Both the position numbers and the translations under genes were made by a program. From assembly GCA_945883885.1 (NCBI GenBank), contig CAMCYM010000099.1, positions 1 through 6,334 on the forward strand: a DNA stretch of 6,334 nt, given 5' to 3'. Below, piece by piece: positions 1 through 5,474 of this stretch. The stretch comes from Chryseobacterium gleum. GTDB taxonomy: Bacteria > Bacteroidota > Bacteroidia > Flavobacteriales_D > Sanyastnellaceae. How positions within the stretch are numbered: the first letter of the stretch is position 1; each line of letters opens with the position of its first letter. The notes below the pieces were generated by a model that worked only from the letters and a program-made list of their open reading frames with translations, made no database searches and was not told where the DNA came from.

Positions 1-266
1 AGGGGGCGGTCCTCGAAATCAAGTTCGTCGTCGTCCAGCCCTAATTCTAGGTCCGCCACGGGCATGTCGAGGAGCGGAAACTCGTCGCCGCGGTCCCATG
101 CCTCGTTGCTGCGGTAGAATGAGGCGAGCTCGCCGGCCTCCCAGCCGAACCCCTTCAAAATCGCGTCGTGCAAGGCGAGCAGCGGCGCGTCGGTCGCAAT
201 CTCGATGTCGCGGAACACGTCGCTCTCTGTGTCGAGAATGACCCGCAGGCGTGCAATGGAAGCCAT
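1..266 (-). CDS. pRiA4b ORF3-like protein, N-terminal part (C-terminus off the window)
   Basis: The 88 complete codons visible read as the start of a pRiA4b ORF3-like protein (called IS1096 passenger TnpR-like in some annotations). Seen: a first strand RLRVILDTESDVFRDIEI at residues 6-23, a helix with LHDAILKGFGW at 32-42, then ASFYRSNEAWDRGDEFPLLD at 48-67, and an acidic stretch LDDDELDFED at 77-86. The order beta strand, 'vFRDIEI', 'LHdAI..aFG', 'aSFY.s...W..G' is what this family shows in Bacteroidota. The biochemical role is not established; the transposon-derived name describes where relatives were first seen, and no transposase is visible here. The start at 266 is chosen because the first strand begins right after it and a TACCTTTC element lies four bases upstream. 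There is no Shine-Dalgarno sequence. The gene is divergent from the membrane protein gene at 339. Family assignment is fairly sure; function unknown. Confidence 0.75.
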   Translation of the reverse strand, partial: MASIARLRVILDTESDVFRDIEIATDAPLLALHDAILKGFGWEAGELASFYRSNEAWDRGDEFPLLDMPVADLELGLDDDELDFEDRP

Positions 267-270
267 GTCC

Positions 271-278
271 GAAAGGTA
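271..278 (-). promoter_or_regulatory. Putative Bacteroidota -7 promoter element for the pRiA4b-like gene
   Basis: On the minus strand the sequence reads TACCTTTC, one base off the TAnnTTTG element known from Bacteroidota promoters. It ends only four bases before the start codon at 266, so the transcript would be leaderless or nearly so. No convincing TTG box is seen 17-23 bases further upstream, which weakens the call. It shares a 72-base divergent region with the element at 312-319. Confidence 0.4.
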
Positions 279-311
279 CAGCCGGATGCGCCTCCCGCCC
301 GCGAACCGCCG

Positions 312-319
312 TAGCTTTG
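312..319 (+). promoter_or_regulatory. Putative Bacteroidota -7 promoter element for the TPR-like membrane protein gene
   Basis: TAGCTTTG is an exact match to the TAnnTTTG element. It lies 19 bases before the ATG at 339, which allows a short leader. No clear -33 TTG box is visible. The divergent neighbour has its own element on the other strand at 271-278, so the two genes could be controlled from the same 72 bases. Confidence 0.5.
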
Positions 320-338
320 CCTCGATTTCCCAGCGCCC

Positions 339-890
339 ATGACCCTGCTTTCTCGCATCGATACCCGGATCGTGAAGATCCTGCTTGCCGCCGCCTCGGT
401 GGCGTATGCTATCTATCTGTTTACCAAAGGATACTGGGGGGCAGGCATCGGTATGGTCCTGGTGGCGACCATCGCTGTGCTCGCTTCGCTCCAAAGCATC
501 CGCATGCTGTTCGTCTTCGTCAACCTCCGCCAGCAGCGCATGGACGACGCCCGCAAATGGCTTGCGCGGGTGAACCCGGCCCACCTTTGGCCCCGCCGCC
601 GTTCGACCTACTTTTTCATGATGGGCAGCCTCGCCATGGAGCACAACATGAACGAGGCGGACCGGCTGCTGCGTGAGGCCATCCGGCTCGGCCTCAAGCA
701 ATCGACGGACCTGGCCATGGCGAAGCTCAACCTGGCCATCATCGCCTCATCCCGCCGCAAAACCCGCGAAGCCGCGGTGCTGCTGGCCGAATGCAAGCGC
801 CACGACACGAAGGGCTTCCTGAAGAAAGAGATCAAGCAGGTCGAACAGGCCATCAAGAATCCCCAGCAGGTACGGATGCGGGCGAGGTGA
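339..890 (+). CDS. Two-helix membrane protein with C-terminal TPR-like repeats
   Basis: The product has 183 residues. Two hydrophobic helices at about 12-29 and 35-52 with a short turn (TKGYWGAG) place the N-terminus in the inner membrane. A cytosolic helical part follows. The segment at 66-80 is TPR-like, and helix pairs at about 89-119 (YFFMMGSLAMEHNMNEADRL) and 123-153 (DLAMAKLNLA, then TREAAVLLAE) have the small/aromatic spacing of tetratricopeptide repeats. The whole architecture, including the 'AxxLGL..s.DLAMAkLnLA' stretch, matches a conserved Bacteroidota family of about 170-190 residues that I recognise as uncharacterised. TPR repeats usually bind other proteins, so a scaffold role at the membrane is plausible but is inference. 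The start is supported by homologous length and by TAGCTTTG at 312-319. The stop codon is followed after a single base by the first hairpin of the 892-998 repeat cluster. Confidence 0.85.
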   Translation: MTLLSRIDTRIVKILLAAASVAYAIYLFTKGYWGAGIGMVLVATIAVLASLQSIRMLFVFVNLRQQRMDDARKWLARVNPAHLWPRRRSTYFFMMGSLAMEHNMNEADRLLREAIRLGLKQSTDLAMAKLNLAIIASSRRKTREAAVLLAECKRHDTKGFLKKEIKQVEQAIKNPQQVRMRAR

Positions 891-891
891 T

Positions 892-998
892 GCGACGCTG
901 CGCGTCGCGGGACGAGGTTGAGGACGAGCGCGGCTGCGCCGCGCGGGACGAGCGACGCTGCGCGTCGCGGGGACGAGGTTGAGGACGGGGTTGGGGTT
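892..998 (+). repeat. Repeat cluster 1: three perfect GC hairpins with conserved G-rich linkers
   Basis: Three stem-loops follow the stop codon at 890. Arms 892-898/902-908 (GCGACGC, loop TGC), 928-934/938-944 (GCGCGGC, loop TGC) and 952-958/962-968 (GCGACGC, loop TGC) are all perfect 7-bp inverted repeats. The linkers are related: 909-927 reads GGGACGAGGTTGAGGACGA, 945-951 is its first seven bases, and 969-987 repeats it with one extra G. The first and third units form a near-perfect direct repeat of about 35 bases with a 60-base period. The cluster ends in hexamers GAGGTT, GAGGAC, GGGGTT, GGGGTT (975-998). There is no U-tract, so it is not a standard terminator. Related hairpins lie at 1575-1591 and 1673-1754. 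Confidence 0.9.
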
Positions 999-1002
999 GA
1001 AC

Positions 1003-1126
1003 CGGGTGCATCCGATGGATGCTGGTTCGTTGGATGCGATTCGAATCAAGTCAGTTCACGAGGAATCTTCTGCAATTGCGAGGAAGATTGTGGCCAATCG
1101 AGTGGGATTTTCGTTCATTCGCGGGC
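1003..1126 (+). other. Less GC-rich leader upstream of the small membrane protein gene, with two palindromes
   Basis: Base composition is clearly less GC-rich than in the surrounding genes. A perfect 6-bp inverted repeat GCATCC/GGATGC with a 3-base spacer occupies 1008-1022, GGATGC recurs at 1032-1037, and GATTCGAATC at 1038-1047 is a perfect 10-bp palindrome. Either could be a regulator site, but no bound protein can be named. A weak promoter-like TTCATTCG (1114-1121) lies five bases before the ATG at 1127, in the same spacing as TATCTTCG before the gene at 3852. A TTG at 1088-1090 is 23 bases before it, at the limit of accepted spacing. An open frame running in from an ATG at 1019 crosses this region but is not membrane-protein-like until residue 37. 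Confidence 0.4.
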
Positions 1127-1564
1127 ATGAACTGGAAGGTACTTCGCACGGTGGTGTTGGATTTGGGCGTGTTCGTCGGGGCCGTGCTGGTCGGCGCGGC
1201 GGTGAACGGCGCGATTGTGTCGCTCGGCGCCGGGCTGGTGCCGCTCCCGGAGGGGTTGCCGCCGGAGGCGAACATGAACACGCCGGAGGGCATTCGGGCG
1301 GCCGTTCCACATTTGGCCCCCCAGCATTTCCTCTTCCCGTGGCTGGCCCACGCGGTCGGCACGCTCGCCGGTGCCATCATCGCGGCGCGTTGGACGTCCT
1401 TGCGCATGCGCACCCTTGCCGCGTATGCGGTCGGTTTGCTGTTCCTTTCGGGTGGCCTGTGGATGGCCACCCAAATCCCGGACCCGCTCTATTTCGTCGT
1501 CCTCGACCTCAGCCTCGCCTACCTCCCCATGGCGTGGCTCGCCTTGCGGCTGATCAAGCGGTGA
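1127..1564 (+). CDS. Small four-helix membrane protein of unknown function
   Basis: The product has 145 residues from the ATG at 1127. Predicted membrane helices lie at about 8-36, 67-87, 96-116 and 119-141. Between the first two is a loop of about 30 residues rich in Pro and Glu (VPLPEGLPPEANMNTPEGI). Recognisable family features are the 'P.eG..p....tpE.i' loop, then 'HFLFPWLAHAVGTLAGAIIA' at 67-86, and a last helix with 'LDLSLAYLPMAWLA'. I recognise this pattern from small conserved Bacteroidota membrane proteins with no assigned function. The His in 'LAHA' and the Asp in 'VLDL' are polar residues within membrane helices and could be functional. The frame is open back to an ATG at 1019, but those 36 residues look like translated intergenic DNA, so 1127 is preferred. 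Valine, leucine and alanine codons end mostly in G near the start and in C near the end. The stop is followed after ten bases by a hairpin at 1575. Confidence 0.75.
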   Translation: MNWKVLRTVVLDLGVFVGAVLVGAAVNGAIVSLGAGLVPLPEGLPPEANMNTPEGIRAAVPHLAPQHFLFPWLAHAVGTLAGAIIAARWTSLRMRTLAAYAVGLLFLSGGLWMATQIPDPLYFVVLDLSLAYLPMAWLALRLIKR

Positions 1565-1574
1565 GGATTGTCCC

Positions 1575-1632
1575 GTGACGCACGGCGTCGCAGGAAGAGG
1601 TTGGGGTTGGGGTTGAGGCTGAGGTTGGGGTT
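1575..1632 (+). repeat. Degenerate hairpin unit followed by six tandem G-rich hexamers
   Basis: Ten bases after the stop at 1564, arms 1575-1581 and 1585-1591 form a 7-bp stem (GTGACGC/GCGTCGC, one G-T wobble) with loop ACG. It looks like a worn copy of the GCGACGC hairpins at 892 and 952, in the same orientation as the gene before it. After AGGAA come six in-register hexamers from 1597 to 1632: GAGGTT, GGGGTT, GGGGTT, GAGGCT, GAGGTT, GGGGTT. The G-runs are enough for a possible G-quadruplex. The same hexamers form the end of cluster 1 (975-998). No U-tract follows. Confidence 0.75.
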
Positions 1633-1654
1633 GAAATGGTGGTACGTCGTGTTC

Positions 1655-1760
1655 GACCTCAACCTTCGTTCCGCGCGGCTTGCCGCGCCCGTCCTCAACC
1701 CGCGCGGCTTGCCGCGCCCGTCCTCAACCCTCGTTCTGCGAGGCGCAGCCTCGCCCGTCC
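1655..1760 (-). repeat. Repeat cluster 2: three perfect GC hairpins on the minus strand after the E1 gene
   Basis: Read on the minus strand, the stop codon of the E1 gene (1764-1762) is followed after seven bases by the hairpin 1754-1738 (GCGAGGC, loop TGC). Hairpins at 1717-1702 and 1688-1673 follow (both GCGCGGC with a two-base AA loop). All three have perfect 7-bp stems. The linker 1737-1718 reads AGAACGAGGGTTGAGGACGG, nearly the same as the cluster 1 linker; 1701-1689 is a short form (GGGTTGAGGACGG); and 1672-1655 continues with GGAACGAAGGTTGAGGTC. Relative to cluster 1 the whole array is inverted, so it again lies in the sense direction of the gene it follows. The bases GGAATGAGGGACGG, which include the E1 stop codon, resemble the linker themselves. 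Confidence 0.9.
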
Positions 1761-1761
1761 C

Positions 1762-3804
1762 TCATTCCGCCAGCAGCGCTTCGACCGAAGATTCGAGGCG
1801 GGAGGAGGCGAGGAATTGGGTTTCGAGGGGGGCGGCGAAGGGGAAGGCCGTGTCGAGGGAGGCGCAGCGGGCGACGGGGGCGTCGAGGTGGCGCCAGCAC
1901 ATCTCGTGGATGCGGGTGGCGATCTCTGCACCGATGCCGCCGGTGAGGGTGTCCTCGTGCAGGACGAGGGCGCGGCTCGTGCGGCGCACGCTTTCGAAGA
2001 CCGCTTCTTCGTCCCACGGGAGCAGGGTCCGGAGGTCGATGATTTCCAGGTCCCAGTCCGGACGGCGGGCGACGAGGTCGAGTGCCCAATGCACGCCGAG
2101 GCCGTAGGTGATCACTGTGGCGGCGGAGCCGGTGCGGACGGTGCGGGCCTTGCCGAACGGCACCGCGTACGGGCCTTCCGGGACGCGGCCGGAAAGGGAG
2201 CGGTAGAGGAATTTGTGTTCGAAGAAGAGGACCGGGTTCGGGTCTTCGAAGGCCATCCGGAGGAGGCCTTTTGCGTCGGCCGGGGTGGAGGGGTAGGCGA
2301 TTTTCAGGCCGGGCACATGGAAGAACCAAGCTTCCGTGCTTTGGGAATGGAAGGGGCCGGCGGTGACGCCGCCGCCGGTGGGCATGCGGACGACCACGTC
2401 GGCGGGTGCGCCCCAGCGCCAGTGGATTTTGGCCAAATTGTTGACAATCTGATTGAATCCGCACGTCACAAAGTCGCTGAACTGCATCTCCACCATGGCT
2501 TTGCGGCCGGAGATCGACAGGCCCAGCGCGGTGCCTACGATGGCCGATTCGCACAGCGGCGTATTGCGGATGCGGTCCTTGCCGAAGCGGTCCACGAAGC
2601 CCTCGGTGACCTTGAAGACGCCGCCGTATTCGGCGATGTCTTGGCCCATCAGGACGAGGCCGGGGTGGGCGTCGAGGGCTTCGGCGAGGCCCTCGGAGAT
2701 GGCATCGATGAGGCGGAGTTCACGGGCGGCGGGGTCGGCCGCGGCAGCAGCTTCCGGCTGGTCGAGGACGGGGATGGACGGCGCGGGGACCGGGGCGTAC
2801 ACCGCACCGAGTTCGGCGGCGATCGATGCGGGGATGGGCGGCTCGGCCGCCGCCTCGCGCAAGCCGGCCTCGATGGCGTCCCGGTGTTCTGCGCGGACCG
2901 CTGCGATGAAGTCGGCGTCGAAGAGCCCTTCGGCCAGTCCCCATGCTTCGAAGCGGGTGCACGGGTCGACCTCGGCCCACCGGTCGATGAGGCCTTCCGG
3001 GTAGTATTTGGTGCCCGACGCCTCTTCGTGGCCGCGCATCCGGAAGGTCTTGAACTCGAGCAGGATCGGGCGGGGTCGCATCCGGATGGACCGGGCGGCG
3101 TCGCGCACCGCGAGGTACACCGCCAGCACGTCGTTGCCGTCCACTTGGATGGCATCTTCCGCCGGAATCCCGTAGCCCACCGCCTTGTCGGTGAAGTGCG
3201 CGCACCGGAACTGCTCGGCCGACGGCGTGGAAAGGCCCCACGCGTTGTTTTCGATGCCGATCAGGACCGGCAGATTCCAAACCGCCGCTACGTTCACAGC
3301 TTCGTGGAAGTCGCCTTCGCTGGCACCGCCGTCGCCGGTGAACACGAGGGTCGCCTTGCAGGACCGGTCCAGCTTACTCGCCAGCGCGATGCCGTCGGCG
3401 ATGCCCAGCTGCGGGCCCAAATGCGAAATCATCCCCACCAGCCGGTGCTCCATCGAGCCGAAGTGGAAGGAGCGGTCGCGCCCGTTCGTGAACCCGTGCG
3501 CCTTGCCCTGAAACTGGGCGAACAACCGGCCACATGAAATCCCCCGCGTGGTGAACACGCCGAGGTTGCGGTGCATCGGCAAGATGAACTCGTCGGCATC
3601 CATCGCGGCCGCGGCACCCACCGAGATGGCTTCTTGGCCCATCCCGCTGAACCACTTTGAGATCTTGCCTTGCCGGAGTTGGCTGAGCATTTTCTCCTCG
3701 ATGAGCCGCGGCAGCATGAGCTTGCCGTATAGGCCGCGGATTTCGTCGGGGGTGAGGTCGCCGCGGTGGAAGCGGAGGGGGTTGTGCGGAAAGGCGTCCT
3801 GCAT
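1762..3804 (-). CDS. Fused alpha/beta 2-oxoacid dehydrogenase E1 component (branched-chain type)
   Basis: The 680-residue product joins both E1 subunits, which are separate proteins in many bacteria. E1 decarboxylates a 2-oxoacid with thiamine diphosphate and passes the acyl group to lipoyl-E2 in the cytosol. The alpha part (about 15-320) has the ThDP/Mg motif GDGGASEGDFHEAVN (157-171) ending at IENNAWG (184-190), and a phospho-loop-like FRMRGHEEASGTKYY (254-268). A linker rich in Ala and Pro spans about 320-360. The beta part has MGQDIAEYGGVFKVTEGF (386-403), LCESAIVGTALGLS (417-430), PTGGGVTAGPFHSQSTEAWF (475-494) with the conserved His486, DLRTLLPWD (590-598) and HEDTLTGGIGAEI (616-628). 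Fused E1 of this length is common in Bacteroidota. Substrate is probably branched-chain oxoacids, but pyruvate cannot be excluded; no E2 or E3 gene is in view. ATG 3804 is chosen because homology begins just after it and TACCTTTG lies eight bases upstream; the open frame beyond it is low-complexity Pro/Arg sequence. Confidence 0.92.
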   Translation of the reverse strand: MQDAFPHNPLRFHRGDLTPDEIRGLYGKLMLPRLIEEKMLSQLRQGKISKWFSGMGQEAISVGAAAAMDADEFILPMHRNLGVFTTRGISCGRLFAQFQGKAHGFTNGRDRSFHFGSMEHRLVGMISHLGPQLGIADGIALASKLDRSCKATLVFTGDGGASEGDFHEAVNVAAVWNLPVLIGIENNAWGLSTPSAEQFRCAHFTDKAVGYGIPAEDAIQVDGNDVLAVYLAVRDAARSIRMRPRPILLEFKTFRMRGHEEASGTKYYPEGLIDRWAEVDPCTRFEAWGLAEGLFDADFIAAVRAEHRDAIEAGLREAAAEPPIPASIAAELGAVYAPVPAPSIPVLDQPEAAAAADPAARELRLIDAISEGLAEALDAHPGLVLMGQDIAEYGGVFKVTEGFVDRFGKDRIRNTPLCESAIVGTALGLSISGRKAMVEMQFSDFVTCGFNQIVNNLAKIHWRWGAPADVVVRMPTGGGVTAGPFHSQSTEAWFFHVPGLKIAYPSTPADAKGLLRMAFEDPNPVLFFEHKFLYRSLSGRVPEGPYAVPFGKARTVRTGSAATVITYGLGVHWALDLVARRPDWDLEIIDLRTLLPWDEEAVFESVRRTSRALVLHEDTLTGGIGAEIATRIHEMCWRHLDAPVARCASLDTAFPFAAPLETQFLASSRLESSVEALLAE

Positions 3805-3812
3805 GGTGGCGG

Positions 3813-3820
3813 CAAAGGTA
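3813..3820 (-). promoter_or_regulatory. Putative Bacteroidota -7 promoter element for the E1 gene
   Basis: On the minus strand the sequence reads TACCTTTG, an exact match to TAnnTTTG, followed by CCGCCACC and the ATG at 3804. Transcription starting a few bases after this element would leave almost no leader. No clear TTG box is found 17-23 bases upstream, where the DNA is very GC-rich. The element supports 3804 as the true start over the upstream in-frame alternatives. Confidence 0.6.
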
Positions 3821-3839
3821 CGGCGGGGGACCCTGCGGC

Positions 3840-3847
3840 TATCTTCG
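3840..3847 (+). promoter_or_regulatory. Putative Bacteroidota -7 promoter element for the FAD dehydrogenase gene
   Basis: TATCTTCG is one base from TAnnTTTG and ends four bases (CGGC) before the ATG at 3852, implying a leaderless message. It is back to back with the E1 element on the other strand, with 19 bases between them, so the two polymerase sites should overlap and compete. No -33 box is evident. Confidence 0.5.
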
Positions 3848-3851
3848 CGGC

Positions 3852-5474
3852 ATGGCGGAGGAACAGGCCGGCGCGGTGCGCCGCGTGGAGGTGCGGGTGC
3901 CGGCGCGGGAAGCGGCCGATCCGGCCGCGGTGGCGCGGGCGGTGGCGGCGGCGGCCGGCGGGGCGGTGGGGGAGTTCCGCGTCGTCCGGAGGAACCTCGA
4001 CGCGCGCCGCCGACCGGTGCAGGCCGTCCTGACGGTCGAGTTGGCCCCGCCGGGGAGTGCATTCCCGCCGGAGTTCACGCTGGACGGCGCGCTGCCGCCC
4101 GTCCCCGACGGTGCGCCGGAGGTCGTCGTGGTAGGCATGGGCCCCGCCGGGCTCTTCGCCGCGCTGACCCTCGTGCGGCACGGCATCCGGCCCATCCTGG
4201 TGGAACGCGGTGCCCCGGTGCGGGAGCGCAGGCGGGATTTGGTCCGCATCACGCGCGAACATCGGGTCGATCCCGACTCGAATTATTGCTTCGGCGAAGG
4301 CGGCGCAGGCACGTACAGCGACGGCAAACTCTATACGCGCAGCCACAAACGCGGCGATTTGCGCGCCGCTTTGGAGGATTTGGTGCGGTTCGGAGCTTCT
4401 CCTGAAATCCTCGTCGAGGCGCATCCGCACATCGGGACGAACAAGCTCCCTGGCATCATCACCGCACTGCGCGAAGCCCTCGAAGGGGCCGGCGCGGTGT
4501 GCCGGTTCCGCACGCGGCTCGTGGGGATCGACCGCGCAGAGGGACGGGTCACGGCCGTCCGGCTCGCGTCCACAGCCCTGCCCGAGGCCCCCGAGGAACG
4601 CCTTCCGACGCCGGCCGTGGTCCTGGCCACGGGCCACAGCGCGCGCGACGTGTTCCGGATGCTGCACACTTCCGGGCTGGCGGTGGAGGCGAAGCCCTTC
4701 GCGCTCGGGGTGCGCATCGAGCATCCGCAGGAGGTGATCGATCGCATTCAATACCACGGAGAATCAGGCGATTACTTGCCTCCGGCGGCGTACAGCCTGG
4801 TCTGCCAAACCGAAGGCCGCGGCGTCCACAGCTTCTGCATGTGCCCCGGCGGAATCATCGCTCCCTGCGCAACTTCGCCCGGCGAAATCGTGACGAACGG
4901 CTGGTCGCCCTCGAAGCGCAACAACCCGTTTGCAAACTCCGGCATGGTGGTCCAGCTCGATGCGGACGTTTGGGAAGCGGCCGGGTTCACCGGGCCGCTC
5001 GCCGCCCTCGACTACCAGGCCTCCGTCGAACGCGCGTGCCACGACGCGGCCGCCCGGCACTCCGGCCGCGCCCCGGGCCAAACCGCGCCCGCACAGCGCC
5101 TCACGGACTTCCTCGCGCGCCGCCCCTCGCGGGACCTCCCGCCCCACAGCTACCTCCCCGGCGCGGTCCCCCTCAACCTCCACGACGTCCTCCCCGCCGC
5201 TATCGCCCGCCCCCTCGCCGCCGGGCTCGCCGAGTTCGCCCGCCGCATGCCCGGCTTCCTCCACCCCGACGCCGTCCTCCTCGCCCCCGAAAGCCGCACC
5301 AGCTCGCCCGTCCGCATCCCCCGCGACCCGGCCACCCTCGCCCATCCCGACGCCGCCGGGCTCTACCCCACCGGCGAAGGCGCGGGCTACGCCGGCGGCA
5401 TCCTCAGCGCCGCCCTCGACGGCGTCCGCGTCGCAAAAGCCCTCGCCCTCCAGCTGCACCGCGCGGAGGCATAA
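3852..5474 (+). CDS. FAD-dependent dehydrogenase/oxidoreductase, COG2509-like
   Basis: The product has 540 residues. Residues 10-65 form a beta-alpha-beta domain ending in RRNLDARRRPVQAVLTVEL, the usual N-terminal domain of this family. FAD binding follows: VVVVGMGPAGLFAAL (91-105) with the GxGxxG turn, and the acidic end of the second strand at ILVERG (115-120). Other conserved blocks are NYCFGEGGAGTYSDGKLYTR (144-163), VVLATGHSARDVF (256-268), CMCPGGIIAP (329-338), NGWSPSKRNNPFANSG (349-364), ESRTSSPVRIPRD (480-492) and the C-terminal FAD contact GLYPTGEGAGYAGGI (503-517). These fit the family of uncharacterised FAD-dependent dehydrogenases; the physiological substrate is unknown. Length is normal. 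Valine, alanine and leucine codons end mainly in G in the first 150 bases and overwhelmingly in C over the last 400, a striking gradient within one gene. The TAA stop overlaps the A-tract belonging to the terminator of the opposite-strand gene. Family call strong, role unknown. Confidence 0.9.
   Translation: MAEEQAGAVRRVEVRVPAREAADPAAVARAVAAAAGGAVGEFRVVRRNLDARRRPVQAVLTVELAPPGSAFPPEFTLDGALPPVPDGAPEVVVVGMGPAGLFAALTLVRHGIRPILVERGAPVRERRRDLVRITREHRVDPDSNYCFGEGGAGTYSDGKLYTRSHKRGDLRAALEDLVRFGASPEILVEAHPHIGTNKLPGIITALREALEGAGAVCRFRTRLVGIDRAEGRVTAVRLASTALPEAPEERLPTPAVVLATGHSARDVFRMLHTSGLAVEAKPFALGVRIEHPQEVIDRIQYHGESGDYLPPAAYSLVCQTEGRGVHSFCMCPGGIIAPCATSPGEIVTNGWSPSKRNNPFANSGMVVQLDADVWEAAGFTGPLAALDYQASVERACHDAAARHSGRAPGQTAPAQRLTDFLARRPSRDLPPHSYLPGAVPLNLHDVLPAAIARPLAAGLAEFARRMPGFLHPDAVLLAPESRTSSPVRIPRDPATLAHPDAAGLYPTGEGAGYAGGILSAALDGVRVAKALALQLHRAEA

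Noticed and set aside
155..358. 67-codon minus-strand frame across the first divergent region
   Set aside because: It overlaps the pRiA4b-like gene in another frame, crosses the promoter region and shows no family features.
892..968. Ordinary rho-independent terminators at the hairpin clusters
   Set aside because: No T-tract follows any of the seven hairpins on the sense strand; the following bases are G-rich. A terminating role by another mechanism remains possible and is given as a finding.
892..998. CRISPR-like array of short palindromic repeats
   Set aside because: The linkers between hairpins are conserved and of unequal length (19 and 7 bases) rather than unique spacers of constant size, and no cas gene is present.
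1019..1126. Longer start of the small membrane protein at ATG 1019
   Set aside because: The 36 added residues have no membrane or domain character and would put a charged stretch before the first helix. The family pattern starts at the ATG at 1127.
1636..3537. Open frame of 633 codons on the plus strand
   Set aside because: It lies antisense to the E1 gene, has low-complexity Gly/Asp/Glu/Val composition and no recognisable domain. The minus-strand frame carries every E1 motif, so this is a GC-driven shadow.
3805..4062. N-terminal extension of the E1 gene to an upstream ATG at 4062
   Set aside because: The extra 86 residues are Pro/Arg-rich translated antisense of the FAD gene. Homology starts just after 3804 and a TAnnTTTG promoter element lies between.
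3429..4757. Open frame of 442 codons on the minus strand
   Set aside because: It spans the divergent promoter region and is out of frame with E1 while antisense to the FAD gene. No domain was seen.
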